32,358 nucleotides of DNA from Floccifex porci (GCF_009696175.1 NZ_VUMM01000021.1:1-32358), one strand, 5' to 3'; counted from the stretch's first letter, positions 1 to 7,916 are shown. A program made the numbers and translations. The notes: generated from the sequence alone by a model not told the origin.

Positions 1-44
1 GCCTGTACCTTTTGTTCTTTTGTATATTTAGCTTTTCTTCCCAT
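1..44 (-). CDS. IS3-like transposase OrfA, N-terminus only (runs off the window)
   Basis: Fourteen codons read leftwards from an ATG at 44-42 and give MGRKAKYTKEQKVQ, which I recognise as the type of N-terminus found on IS3-family helix-turn-helix OrfA proteins. An AAAGGTGGG ribosome-site-like run precedes the ATG. The terminal inverted repeat of the element lies just upstream (101-126), which fits the left end of an IS. The rest of the transposase is outside the window, so the subgroup cannot be assigned. Confidence 0.6.
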   Translation of the reverse strand, partial: MGRKAKYTKEQKVQ

Positions 45-100
45 ATAAAAAATCCCACCTTTGTAGTTTCACATCAATGGGATAATTTTAATTATTTCGT

Positions 101-126
101 GTGTCTACTTCAGTGGGATTATATCA
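101..126 (-). repeat. Terminal inverted repeat of the left IS3-like element
   Basis: On the minus strand this 26-nt stretch begins TGATATAATCCCACTG and ends AAGTAGACAC. It aligns with 32233-32258 on the plus strand at 20 of 26 positions, including TGATA at the outer edge and AAGTAGACA at the inner edge. TG at the outer tip is usual for IS3-family ends. The IS extends leftwards out of the window. Confidence 0.6.
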
Positions 127-153
127 AATACCAATCCTTTTTTTATAAAAAAA

Positions 154-173
154 AGAAATGGTTTCCCATTTCT
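154..173 (-). terminator. Terminator of the trigger-factor-like gene
   Basis: An 8-bp perfect stem (AGAAATGG at 154-161 with CCATTTCT at 166-173) has a TTTC loop and is followed on the minus strand by a run of eight T. It overlaps the stop codon of the gene ending at 172. Confidence 0.75.
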
Positions 174-1119
174 AAATATAATGAATGATCGCATTTTCCA
201 GTACGATCTGACTGGCTTTCATCAGTTTCATTTCCGTTTCCAGTTCATCATGAGGAATCTGCTGTTTAACCGTTTCTATATCCACATTATAGGAAGCTGC
301 AATCAGTTTCATCTGTTCTTCAATTTCTTCTTCTACATCAATGATATTTTCTAAACGAGCTACTTCCATTAAAGCCACTTCTAAACGAACCTGTTTGATC
401 GCAAAATCTCTAAACTGTTCTATAATGTCTTCACGACTCTGTCCTACCATCTGCAGATACTGATCTAAAGTCACACCCTGCTGCTGCAGCTGTGCTTCTA
501 TTCGAGTCACCTGCTGATTCAAAGCGGTCTGAATCAGATCTTCTGGTAAATCTCCCTCTACTGTATTCATCAGAATATCAAATACCGCATCCTGTACATG
601 TTCATCCGTCTGTTTCTGTGCTTCATTGGATAAATACGCTTTCAGATAAGCATAAAATTCATCCACATTTTTTACTTCTGGTAAATGTAAAGACTGTACA
701 AATTCATCATTCAATTCCGCTGGCTTGGTATTATAAATGTCATGTACTTTTACTTTAAAAATAACTGGCTGTCCTGCCAGACTTTTTTCCTGATAATTTT
801 CTGGGAAAGTCACATGAAGATCTTTTTCTTCTCCCTTACCCATTCCAATCATCTGATCTTCAAATCCAGGAATAAATTGTCCAGAACCAATAACCATTTC
901 ATAATTTTCAGCCGTTCCTCCATCAAAGGCAACTCCATCTTTCATTCCTTTAAAATCAAATAAAGCAGTATCTCCTTTTTCAATTGTTCCTTCTTTTGAT
1001 TCTTTTACTGGATTCTGATTTAAAGTATATTGTACCTGTCTTTCTACCATTTCCTGGCTACATTCTACTTTTTTAACTTCTACTTCAATTCCTTTATAAT
1101 TTCCAATTTTAATTTCCAT
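172..1119 (-). CDS. Trigger-factor-like chaperone/PPIase lacking the ribosome-binding domain
   Basis: The 315-residue product contains an FKBP-type peptidyl-prolyl isomerase domain (about residues 45-130, with FDFKG, IGSGQFIPGFEDQ and VTFPENY) followed by the helical trigger factor C-terminal chaperone domain (about 135-315). Full trigger factors are roughly 430 residues and start with a ribosome-binding domain carrying a GFRxGxxP signature. Here the protein begins directly at MEIKIGNYKGIEV and that domain is absent. The start is supported by AAAGGA six bases upstream of the ATG, so this is not a truncated reading. It probably acts as a free folding helper or isomerase in the cytoplasm, not on nascent chains at the exit tunnel. 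A full-length tig elsewhere in the genome is expected. The gene stands alone and has its own terminator. Confidence 0.85.
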   Translation of the reverse strand: MEIKIGNYKGIEVEVKKVECSQEMVERQVQYTLNQNPVKESKEGTIEKGDTALFDFKGMKDGVAFDGGTAENYEMVIGSGQFIPGFEDQMIGMGKGEEKDLHVTFPENYQEKSLAGQPVIFKVKVHDIYNTKPAELNDEFVQSLHLPEVKNVDEFYAYLKAYLSNEAQKQTDEHVQDAVFDILMNTVEGDLPEDLIQTALNQQVTRIEAQLQQQGVTLDQYLQMVGQSREDIIEQFRDFAIKQVRLEVALMEVARLENIIDVEEEIEEQMKLIAASYNVDIETVKQQIPHDELETEMKLMKASQIVLENAIIHYI

Positions 1120-1151
1120 AGTCTATCCTTTCTAACAACCCTACCACTATA

Positions 1152-1724
1152 TCATAAATTCTTTTCTTTTTCGAACACTTCTAAAAAAGGGATAACTTCC
1201 TGAACAGGAATTTTGTGATTTCCTAAAAATTTCTCCATCCAGACCATACTGTACCATCGATCAAATTTATACCCACACTGATGAAACTGTCCTACCATTG
1301 AATAACCCATATGTTCATGAAAATGAACACTGTTTAAATTCAAATATTCATCTTCTTTTTCAATATAGCTGATACAGGCATTCACATTTAAAATATTCTG
1401 TTTCTTTAAATATTTTTCCAGTTCAATATATAATTTTTTTCCAATTCCTTTTCCTTTACAATCTGGATCTACATAAATGGTCGTTTCCACGGACCAGTCA
1501 TAGGCTTTTCTTCCTTTAAAAACAGAAGCATAGGCATATCCTTTTATTGTATTGTTTTCTTCATAAACCAAATAGGGATATCGCTTTAAAATATTCTGAA
1601 TTCGATTTTCAAATTCTTTTTCACTAGGCACTTCGTATTCAAATGTAATGGCAGTATGTAATACATAATAAGAATAAATACGAAGAAGCTGTGGGATATC
1701 ACTTAATTTTACGATACGAATCAT
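1152..1724 (-). CDS. GNAT-family N-acetyltransferase (phosphinothricin/amino-acid acetyltransferase-like)
   Basis: The 190-residue protein starts IRIVKLSDIPQLLRIYSYYV, typical of the Pat/MnaT branch of GNAT acetyltransferases. The acetyl-CoA pyrophosphate loop is visible as CKGKGIGKKL near residue 110, preceded by a TTIYVDP strand. The C-terminal half (VHFHEHMGYSMVGQFHQCGYKFDRWYSMVWMEK) matches the end of this family. Members acetylate the amino group of small molecules such as methionine sulfoximine, phosphinothricin or amino acids, but the substrate here is not determined. The ATG is preceded by AAGGAAG. A TATAAT box on the minus strand at 1756-1751 may be its promoter. Confidence 0.85.
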   Translation of the reverse strand: MIRIVKLSDIPQLLRIYSYYVLHTAITFEYEVPSEKEFENRIQNILKRYPYLVYEENNTIKGYAYASVFKGRKAYDWSVETTIYVDPDCKGKGIGKKLYIELEKYLKKQNILNVNACISYIEKEDEYLNLNSVHFHEHMGYSMVGQFHQCGYKFDRWYSMVWMEKFLGNHKIPVQEVIPFLEVFEKEKNL

Positions 1725-1764
1725 AGTTTCTTCCTTCTTTCATGTTTCTCATTATACCTTTTAT

Positions 1765-1793
1765 TTGACAGAAAGAAAATTTTTTTATATGAT
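1765..1793 (+). promoter_or_regulatory. Sigma-70-type promoter of the small membrane protein gene
   Basis: TTGACA (1765-1770) and TATGAT (1788-1793) are separated by exactly 17 bp. The expected start is near 1800, about 20 nt before the ORF at 1820. Confidence 0.7.
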
Positions 1794-1819
1794 AGCCTCC
1801 TTGTAAAAGAGGATTTCAT

Positions 1820-2029
1820 ATGATACAGATCACAATGATTTATATTTTAACGTATCTTATTTATAAAAGAAGACAGACTCAATTTATAAAAATACATGAT
1901 AGTATCACATTCTTTTCCTGTTTCACATTTCTGCAGGATCCTTTATTTTCCACTTTAGGATTTGTAGCTGCCATTACAGGAATCACAATGATGATCTATC
2001 TGATGCGATATAAAACGGAAATACTATAG
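1820..2029 (+). CDS. Small hydrophobic protein, unknown function
   Basis: This 69-residue ORF has no family I recognise. It has a hydrophobic N-terminal stretch (MIQITMIYILTYLIY, then KRR) and a second one near residues 45-62 (LGFVAAITGITMMIYLM), so it probably spans the membrane twice. Support for a real gene comes from its surroundings: a near-consensus promoter at 1765-1793, a GAGG ribosome site eight bases before the ATG, and a strong terminator that begins inside its last codons. It is therefore a monocistronic unit lying opposite to GNAT. Confidence 0.5.
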   Translation: MIQITMIYILTYLIYKRRQTQFIKIHDSITFFSCFTFLQDPLFSTLGFVAAITGITMMIYLMRYKTEIL

Positions 2030-2050
2030 TTTTATATCGCATTTTATTTT
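2004..2050 (+). terminator. Rho-independent terminator of the small membrane protein gene
   Basis: A perfect 13-bp stem (TGCGATATAAAAC at 2004-2016 with GTTTTATATCGCA at 2029-2041) has a 12-nt loop holding the stop codon and is followed by TTTTATTTT. Confidence 0.8.
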
Positions 2051-2479
2051 ATGAATGTATTATTTTTAGATGGTATTTTAAATTCTGGAAGTGGAATTGA
2101 AGATTCAAAACTGGAAATTTTAAAACAGATTGTCAAGTAAACAAAAACGGAAATTATACTGATTTCTTCCTGGAAAGAATATCTGAATAAAGATTGTAAA
2201 CCTAAAAATATTATGGGAGAATATCTGATTGAGAAACTGAATCGGTTCAATCTAAAACTTTATGCACGTACAGATAGTGATATAGTAAATCAAGGGAAAA
2301 CCATCTACAACTGGTTACAGAAACATCTGAATGTGAAACATTATATTATTTTAGATGACAATGTATATGATTATGAAAAATACAATTTAATGGATCATTT
2401 AGTTTATTTATCTTTCCATATGGGACTTCAATACACTCATATTGAAGAATGTATAAAAAAAGTCCAGATGGACTTTTAG
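2051..2479 (+). pseudogene. HAD-like hydrolase pseudogene (in-frame TAA and damaged active site)
   Basis: Read from an ATG at 2051, one frame runs to 2479 except for a single TAA at 2138-2140. Across the stop the translation is continuous and family-like: FLDGILNS, then KLEILKQIVK*TKTEIILISSWKEYL, and later HYIILDDNVYDY. This fits the HAD-fold domain found in some RNA-repair-associated proteins, which begins FLDxDGVLNS. Here the DxD nucleophile motif is shortened to a single Asp (FLDG), as if two residues were lost. The TAA would be one change from AAA (Lys). The last codon overlaps the stop of the convergent activase gene by four bases. A downstream restart at 2213 (88 residues) is possible but would lack the catalytic strand. 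Confidence 0.6.
2458..2477 (-). terminator. Terminator of the glycyl radical enzyme operon
   Basis: AAAAGTCC (2458-2465) pairs with GGACTTTT (2470-2477) around an AGAT loop. The minus strand continues with a T-run. It sits inside the end of the HAD pseudogene and over the activase stop codon, so convergent units share it. Confidence 0.7.
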
Positions 2480-3417
2480 GCTTTGATTAGATTTTTAATT
2501 CCATTCTTTAATGCGATGGAATAGAATTCTTCCATTTGACTGGATGTATACAATTCCGGATTGTCTTTAAAACAGAATTCCATATCCAGATAAGCATATT
2601 TTGATTTGGCAAGAGGATTGTAGTTCAACAATTCATATTTTACATCTGGATATAAATTGGAAAGAAAGGAAGAAATGGAAGCAATATTTTCTTCTGTGGC
2701 ACTCATTGTTGGAATTAAAGGTGTACGAATGATTACTTTATCTTTATGCTCACTTGTCAGTAAATATTCAATATTCTTCCTGATTTTCTGATTGGATACG
2801 CCAGTATATTCAATATGTTTCTGTTCATCAAATAATTTACAGTCACAGTAAATCTGATCTAAATAAGGAACCACTTTTTTCACAATGTCTAAGTCGGTAT
2901 AAAAAGAAGATTCGATGGCAGTATGAACGTTTCTTCTTTTACATTCTTTTAATAAAGAAAGCATAAATTCATGCTGAAGAAAAGGTTCTCCTCCCGAAAA
3001 GGTAACACCTCCTCCATAACTGAAGAAAGCGATGTCTTTAAACAGTTCATCACAGGCAGCTACAAATGTATATTCTTTTGAATCAAAACAGATGGCGGTT
3101 GTTGGACACATATAGACAATTTCATCCCAGTTATCTTTAATATCGCGATGAATCACAATGTTTCCATCTACCCATTCAACTCCTTTATTCTTAGAAGTAT
3201 GTACACAAGTCTGACAATGAATGCACTGGTTTTCCATATAAAGAATCTGAGGCTGTTTTTTTAAGCCCTCCGGATTGTGACACCATTTACAGCGAAGCGG
3301 ACAACCTTTAAAAAACATAGTTGTCCGAATGCCATTTCCATCATGTGTCGCAAAGCGCTTAATGTCAAAAACAATTCCTTTAGATTTTGTCATAACTTGT
3401 TCTGGCGATGATTTCAT
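2476..3417 (-). CDS. Glycyl radical enzyme activating enzyme (radical SAM)
   Basis: This 313-residue radical-SAM protein would install the glycyl radical on the enzyme encoded just upstream, using S-adenosylmethionine and a reduced [4Fe-4S] cluster. The cluster motif CPLRCKWC is at Cys39, Cys43 and Cys46, and GGGVTFSGGEPFLQ is the SAM-binding region. Between them is the ferredoxin-like insert typical of activases for the PFL2/dehydratase branch. That insert shows only five cysteines (Cys65, 68, 71, 104, 110) where two full clusters would need eight, so one auxiliary cluster is more likely. The start at 3417 overlaps the 3' end of the upstream gene by 38 bp and is chosen because AGGAG lies nine bases upstream. 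The internal ATG at 3393 has no ribosome site. Confidence 0.9.
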   Translation of the reverse strand: MKSSPEQVMTKSKGIVFDIKRFATHDGNGIRTTMFFKGCPLRCKWCHNPEGLKKQPQILYMENQCIHCQTCVHTSKNKGVEWVDGNIVIHRDIKDNWDEIVYMCPTTAICFDSKEYTFVAACDELFKDIAFFSYGGGVTFSGGEPFLQHEFMLSLLKECKRRNVHTAIESSFYTDLDIVKKVVPYLDQIYCDCKLFDEQKHIEYTGVSNQKIRKNIEYLLTSEHKDKVIIRTPLIPTMSATEENIASISSFLSNLYPDVKYELLNYNPLAKSKYAYLDMEFCFKDNPELYTSSQMEEFYSIALKNGIKNLIKA

Positions 3418-5683
3418 CCTGTAAGTCTCCTGCTAATTCCGTAAAATAAGCGGTATATCCAGCTACACGAACCGTTAAAGAACTATACTGTTCTGGATGG
3501 GCTTTGGCAGCCAGCAGATCCTGTTTAGAAACAACATTAAATTGAATATGAGGAATTTCCAGATCCACAAAAGTACGCAGGAAATTCGCAAATTTTTCAA
3601 TTCCAGATTGTGTTGAGAAAAATTCTGGTAAAAATTTCATATTTAATAAACCACCATTGGTTGTACACTGATTATCCAGACGAGAAACCGATTTTAATAC
3701 CGCTGTTGGACCATTTAAGTCTCGTCCATATACAGCCGATAATCCTCCATCGGCCAGCGGAGTCTGTGATAGACGACCATCTGCACTGGCTCCTACATTC
3801 TGTCCCATTGGAACATGAGCACTGACAGTATACATTCCTGTATGATAAGGACCCTTTCGATAATTTGTATATTTTTTTAATTTATTTCTGAACGCATTGG
3901 CCCATTTTGATCCCAGTTCATCCACCCATTGAATATCGTTTCCATATTTTTCTACACGATTCAACAATGTCTGACGTAAAACTTCCTGTCCTTCAAAATT
4001 TGTCTGTAAAGCATATTCCAGATCATGAGCCGAAATACGTTTTTCATCAAATACCATCTTCTTAATCGCTGCCATAGAATCCGCTAAATTGGCTACCTGT
4101 ATCATCTGGATTCCTGATAAGTTATAACGGGCTCCTCCATTGACAACATCCATACCTGATTCAATACAGTCATCAATGACACAGGACAGGAATGGAGTTG
4201 GCAAATGATCCTGATGTCCTTTTTCCACTTTTTCACAACATTCGATCATTTTATCAATGAAATAATCCATTGTTTTTTCAAAAGCGTTTTCCAGTTCTTC
4301 AAAAGAAGAATAGGTACTTAAAGAACCATAATCTGGTGACAGCTGTTTATGGGTAATTAAACATTTTCCATGATTTAAAGTCAATTCCAGTACTTTACAT
4401 AAATTGAACATTGCTGAATCGGACCATCCTAAATTGTTTCCCTGTGTTGTGATTTCAACACATCCAACAATGGCATAATCTCTGGCATCTTCTTTTGAAA
4501 TTCCCAGTTCTTCTAAAGCTGGAATCAGACATTTATCATTAAAGAACTGTGGCATTCCACTTCCTTTTGATACACAGCGTACCGCATGTTCTAACAGTTC
4601 CTGATTGGTTTTTTCATGTAGACGAACACTTAAATTTGGCTGAGGTAAACCAATTTCTTCCTGTGCTTTAATAAATAAATGACTTAATTCATTACAGAAA
4701 TCATTTCCATTTTCATCCACTCCCCCAACGGCAATATTAAATCCAATTGGGAATCCCGCAAAATATTTTGCACTATGAGCATTTCTTAAATATACAATCT
4801 GATTAAATTTTAACCACAGACATTCAATCAGTTCTAAAGCTTCTTCATCGCTAATCATTAATTCTTCTTTGTCTTTTTTATAGTAAGGATACAATGATTC
4901 ATCTAAACGACCTGGAGAAAAGCTGGAGGCATTACTTTCCATATGAAGAATAACCATTAAAAACCATAAAGACTGAATGGCTTCTCTAAAACTTTGTGCC
5001 GGACGAACCGATAAATCATGACAAATTTGAGCAACGTCTTCTTTTCCCATTGATTTTGCCAGAGTGGCATATCGATTCATAAAATTCTGTACACCCTTCA
5101 TCACAAGAATCACTGACTGATAGAACTCAATTTTCTTTTCATCTGTACAATCCTTTAATTTTGATTCAGCTCTTTGAATATAACCAGCAGGTCCTGTTTC
5201 CAGCCATTCCTTTACATTTGGACAAATATGTCCCTGTGCATGATCAGTCTGATTGATTTTTACAACAGTACTGATGGCAGAAATTTTTCCATCGGCCTTC
5301 ACATCATCTTCTAAAGATCTTCCTTTCCAGTAAGGAAGGATCACATTACGGAATGTTTCAATGTCTTCTGGATGTACATTGAATTTGTCCTGTGGACGAG
5401 TCGGAATGGTTTCAAATTCAGAATCTACCCAGCTGATCCCACTTTCTGGAAAAACCACTCCATATCTGGATCCTTTGGTACGATTTCCAACAATCAGTTC
5501 TTCTGATTCCATACCAATTTCAATTTCATTTAATGCATTATATAAAGAGTAAGCACGTTTCATCTGAACCGATTCATTCTCGTGTTCTTTATAAGTACGA
5601 GTAATGATCAAAGCCTGTTCAATGCTTACATAACGAGGACAAGATAACATTTTTTCTTTCAGAATTTCGATTCGTTTATTCAT
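3380..5683 (-). CDS. Glycyl radical enzyme of the PFL2/glycerol-dehydratase-like group, substrate unknown
   Basis: The 767-residue protein has both hallmarks of the family: the thiyl-radical cysteine in VGCVE (Cys408, Glu410) and the C-terminal radical loop RVAGYTAYF (Gly742, 25 residues from the end). An Asp 14 residues after the cysteine (GWSD, Asp422) occupies the place of a substrate-binding Asp in glycerol dehydratase. This suggests an eliminase (dehydratase, or C-N or C-S lyase) more than pyruvate formate-lyase. The sequence after the cysteine, GCVEITTQGN, differs from the GCVEPQ pattern I associate with glycerol dehydratase and choline lyase, so I do not assign a substrate. The ATG at 5683 is chosen because GGAGG lies directly upstream; a longer frame would need a TTG start. 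It forms an operon with the activase and has its own promoter and operator. No microcompartment genes are nearby. Confidence 0.88.
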   Translation of the reverse strand: MNKRIEILKEKMLSCPRYVSIEQALIITRTYKEHENESVQMKRAYSLYNALNEIEIGMESEELIVGNRTKGSRYGVVFPESGISWVDSEFETIPTRPQDKFNVHPEDIETFRNVILPYWKGRSLEDDVKADGKISAISTVVKINQTDHAQGHICPNVKEWLETGPAGYIQRAESKLKDCTDEKKIEFYQSVILVMKGVQNFMNRYATLAKSMGKEDVAQICHDLSVRPAQSFREAIQSLWFLMVILHMESNASSFSPGRLDESLYPYYKKDKEELMISDEEALELIECLWLKFNQIVYLRNAHSAKYFAGFPIGFNIAVGGVDENGNDFCNELSHLFIKAQEEIGLPQPNLSVRLHEKTNQELLEHAVRCVSKGSGMPQFFNDKCLIPALEELGISKEDARDYAIVGCVEITTQGNNLGWSDSAMFNLCKVLELTLNHGKCLITHKQLSPDYGSLSTYSSFEELENAFEKTMDYFIDKMIECCEKVEKGHQDHLPTPFLSCVIDDCIESGMDVVNGGARYNLSGIQMIQVANLADSMAAIKKMVFDEKRISAHDLEYALQTNFEGQEVLRQTLLNRVEKYGNDIQWVDELGSKWANAFRNKLKKYTNYRKGPYHTGMYTVSAHVPMGQNVGASADGRLSQTPLADGGLSAVYGRDLNGPTAVLKSVSRLDNQCTTNGGLLNMKFLPEFFSTQSGIEKFANFLRTFVDLEIPHIQFNVVSKQDLLAAKAHPEQYSSLTVRVAGYTAYFTELAGDLQDEIIARTSYDKI

Positions 5684-5709
5684 ATTTTCCTCCAATTTAT
5701 TGTTTTTTA

Positions 5710-5742
5710 TTGTTTATAAGCCAAATATACGATAATAAACAA
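5710..5742 (-). promoter_or_regulatory. Operator-like inverted repeat over the glycyl radical operon promoter
   Basis: TTGTTTAT (5710-5717) and ATAAACAA (5735-5742) are perfect inverted half-sites 17 bp apart. They flank the -10 box of the glycyl radical operon. The adjacent DeoR-type protein is the obvious candidate to bind here. Confidence 0.55.
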
Positions 5743-5752
5743 GAATTGTCAA
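5724..5752 (-). promoter_or_regulatory. Promoter of the glycyl radical enzyme operon
   Basis: On the minus strand TTGACA (5752-5747) and TATATT (5729-5724) are separated by 17 bp. The leader to the ATG at 5683 is about 34 nt. Confidence 0.75.
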
Positions 5753-5761
5753 TAAAAAAGA

Positions 5762-6523
5762 CTAGATTATTTCCAGTCCTTTCTTATCTAAATATTCTTT
5801 CTGTTTATTATTTAATTCTTTATCCGTAATGATACCATTAAAATCTTCCAGTCTGGCACAAACAAAATTTCCATCCTGTTCAAATTTTGCTCCTTCTACT
5901 ACCACATAACATTTTTTTGAACGAGAAATCACCAGTCTTTTTGTCATTCCATCGTTTACATCATAAGTTGTCAGCTGATTGTGTTTTAAATCAATTCCAA
6001 CAACTCCAATAAAACTGATATCAAACTGATAATCTTTTAATATTTCATTGGTAATGGCCCCCACAAATCCATCTTTGGTTTTATTAAACCCTCCCCCAAT
6101 GAATATCAAATTCGTATCGCACTCAGCACTAAAGATCAATAATATATCTACACTGTTTGTCACAACTGTAATATTTAAATTTCTCTGATAGATCAGTTTA
6201 GCCAATTCAATATTAGATGTAGAAATTCCTAAAAAAATCATCGCTCCTGGTTTGATGAGTTCTATCGCTTTTCGTGCAATGCATTTCTTTTCTTCTACAT
6301 ATTTGTCCAGACGGGCACTGACATTAAACGTATGAGGATTTTCTCTTATACTGACGGCTCCACCATGAATTCGTTTCAGTTTTCCTTCTTTTTCAAGAAT
6401 TGCCAGATCTTTACGAATGCAGTCTTCCGTTACATTGTATTCCAGGGCTATATCGCGAACCCGTATAGACGATTCCAGATTTAATTTTGCCAGAATATGA
6501 TCGTGTCTTTCTTTTTGCAGCAT
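5762..6523 (-). CDS. DeoR-family transcriptional regulator
   Basis: The 253-residue protein has an N-terminal winged HTH (about residues 1-57: KERHDHILAKL, VTEDCIRKDLAILEKEGKLKRIHGGAV) and a DeoR C-terminal sensor domain (about 75-235: IFLGISTSNIELA, VVTNSVDIL, GGGFN, FIGVVGID). Family members usually bind phosphorylated sugars or related metabolites and repress neighbouring catabolic genes. It is transcribed in the same direction as the glycyl radical operon and ends about 10 bp before that operon's promoter, so it is probably its repressor. GGGAG precedes the ATG by about eight bases. Confidence 0.9.
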   Translation of the reverse strand: MLQKERHDHILAKLNLESSIRVRDIALEYNVTEDCIRKDLAILEKEGKLKRIHGGAVSIRENPHTFNVSARLDKYVEEKKCIARKAIELIKPGAMIFLGISTSNIELAKLIYQRNLNITVVTNSVDILLIFSAECDTNLIFIGGGFNKTKDGFVGAITNEILKDYQFDISFIGVVGIDLKHNQLTTYDVNDGMTKRLVISRSKKCYVVVEGAKFEQDGNFVCARLEDFNGIITDKELNNKQKEYLDKKGLEII

Positions 6524-6551
6524 TTTATTGTTCTCCCATTCTAATTAATAT

Positions 6552-6580
6552 TTGACAGATAGTCATGTATCATGTATTCT
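6552..6580 (+). promoter_or_regulatory. Promoter of tRNA-Ser
   Basis: TTGACA (6552-6557) and TATTCT (6575-6580) have a 17-bp spacer. The mature tRNA 5' end lies 10 bp downstream. Confidence 0.65.
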
Positions 6581-6589
6581 TAATTCGAT

Positions 6590-6680
6590 GCAAGAATACC
6601 CAAGTGGCTGAAGGGGCTCGCTTGGAAAGCGAGTAGATCGTTAACGCGGTGCCAGGGTTCAAATCCCTGTTCTTGCGCCA
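6590..6680 (+). tRNA. tRNA-Ser (anticodon GGA)
   Basis: The acceptor stem is GCAAGAA (6590-6596) paired with TTCTTGC (6670-6676), followed by discriminator G and an encoded CCA. The anticodon arm CTCGCTTGGAAAGCGAG places GGA at 6624-6626. A long variable arm and the T-arm motif GGTTCAAATCC make it a class II serine tRNA reading UCC/UCU. Confidence 0.97.
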
Positions 6681-6689
6681 TGAAAATCC

Positions 6690-6712
6690 GAGTGCTATGC
6701 ACTCTTTTTTTT
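6690..6712 (+). terminator. Terminator of tRNA-Ser
   Basis: GAGTGC (6690-6695) pairs with GCACTC (6699-6704) around a TAT loop and is followed by eight T. It abuts the stop codon of the convergent gene at 6711. Confidence 0.85.
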
Positions 6713-7889
6713 ATATTCCCACTTCTTCAAAAATATATTCATAAAGTTCCTGATTCAGTTTCATTGCACTTTGTGGTGCATTTTTCAATCCATGTTCTTT
6801 TAAACAAGTATATGTCAATAAATCATTGTTCACAAAATGAATGAGTTCCATCTGAAAAAAACGAGAATATTTCTGATTTCTTATAGATTCTGTTTTTGAA
6901 TACCAGAATTCTTCATACAGATCACAGGAAGATAGATTTATCTGTGTAACGATACACAGCGCAACTATTCTTTGAATGGGCCAGCTGCTGTATACTAAAA
7001 CAATATCTCCCACTTCAAAATTAAAAAACTGACGAGAAGTTAAAGTTTTATATTTTTTTAGACATCCCATATGATTAAATACATTGGGATTCATGGACAC
7101 GATCCATATCTTTTTATTCTGAATGGATATCAGCTGATTGGTAAAAGCTGATAAAAACATTTCCATTTCAAATTCATGTTCAAATTCATACTGAATACCA
7201 TAATGAATTGAATTTGTTTCAGGAAAACGTTTCAGATCCGAATTGTAATGCATGCATCCATTGTATCCTTTCATAAAGATATCCGGATGAATAACCAGAT
7301 TGTAGGTATCTGTTTTTAAACTGTAAATTGTTTCATTCATCACATTGTTTCGATAGGAAATGGCTTTTTCTGTTTCTGTTTCCTGTTCAAATCCATATTT
7401 CAATAATAAAGAAGAAATGTCTTTAAAATGAGAAAAAGAAGTCTTTTCCTGAACAAATTCCATACCAAATGAATGTAAAAAATGAATGGAATCCAGTTCC
7501 AGCCATTTCTTTTCTAAAGACTGGGCAATTTCATATGGGATTTGAATTCCACTGGATTTTGATAACCAGTTAAAATTTGAAGATATTTTTTTACATTCAT
7601 TCAGATTTAATATATCCTGTGTTTCATAATCATCAATGCGATCAAAGCAGACATAAATATAATGTATACCATCCTGTTCAAATACCGAACTCATTGCCTT
7701 TCCACTGGCAATGATTCCTTTAGGAAACTGCTTTAATTTCATTAAAAAAATGCGATCTTCTTTCTGAATGGATCGATTCTTTCCACAATTCCATTTCTGA
7801 TACGTACAGGCAACCTGTTCTATTTCATTCATTTTTTCTTTCCGACATTCCCAGCTTTCACTGTTCCATGTCAATAACCACGTTCTCAT
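6711..7889 (-). CDS. Protein with EVE/PUA-like domains at both ends, possible modified-base reader
   Basis: Three parts are visible in this 392-residue protein. Residues 1-130 (RTWLLTWN, CGKNRSIQKEDRIFLMK, PKGIIASGKA, SGIQIPYEIAQSLEKKW) resemble the PUA-superfamily domain that precedes HNH nucleases in McrA-like proteins. Residues about 155-250 form a middle region I do not recognise (HPDIFMKGYNGCMHYNSDLKRFP, HYGIQYEFEHEFEMEMFL). Residues 258-392 (KKIWIVSMNPNVF, FFNFEVGDIVLVYSSWPIQRIVA, ending NAPQSAMKLNQELYEYI) look like an EVE domain. These folds bind modified bases in DNA or RNA. I see no HNH, PD-(D/E)XK or ATPase motif, so the reader would need a separate effector or would act by binding alone. 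No ribosome site precedes the ATG. A TAAAAT box six bases upstream allows a leaderless transcript. Confidence 0.6.
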   Translation of the reverse strand: MRTWLLTWNSESWECRKEKMNEIEQVACTYQKWNCGKNRSIQKEDRIFLMKLKQFPKGIIASGKAMSSVFEQDGIHYIYVCFDRIDDYETQDILNLNECKKISSNFNWLSKSSGIQIPYEIAQSLEKKWLELDSIHFLHSFGMEFVQEKTSFSHFKDISSLLLKYGFEQETETEKAISYRNNVMNETIYSLKTDTYNLVIHPDIFMKGYNGCMHYNSDLKRFPETNSIHYGIQYEFEHEFEMEMFLSAFTNQLISIQNKKIWIVSMNPNVFNHMGCLKKYKTLTSRQFFNFEVGDIVLVYSSWPIQRIVALCIVTQINLSSCDLYEEFWYSKTESIRNQKYSRFFQMELIHFVNNDLLTYTCLKEHGLKNAPQSAMKLNQELYEYIFEEVGI

Positions 7890-7916
7890 ATATTTATTTT
7901 ACACTATATATTGTAT

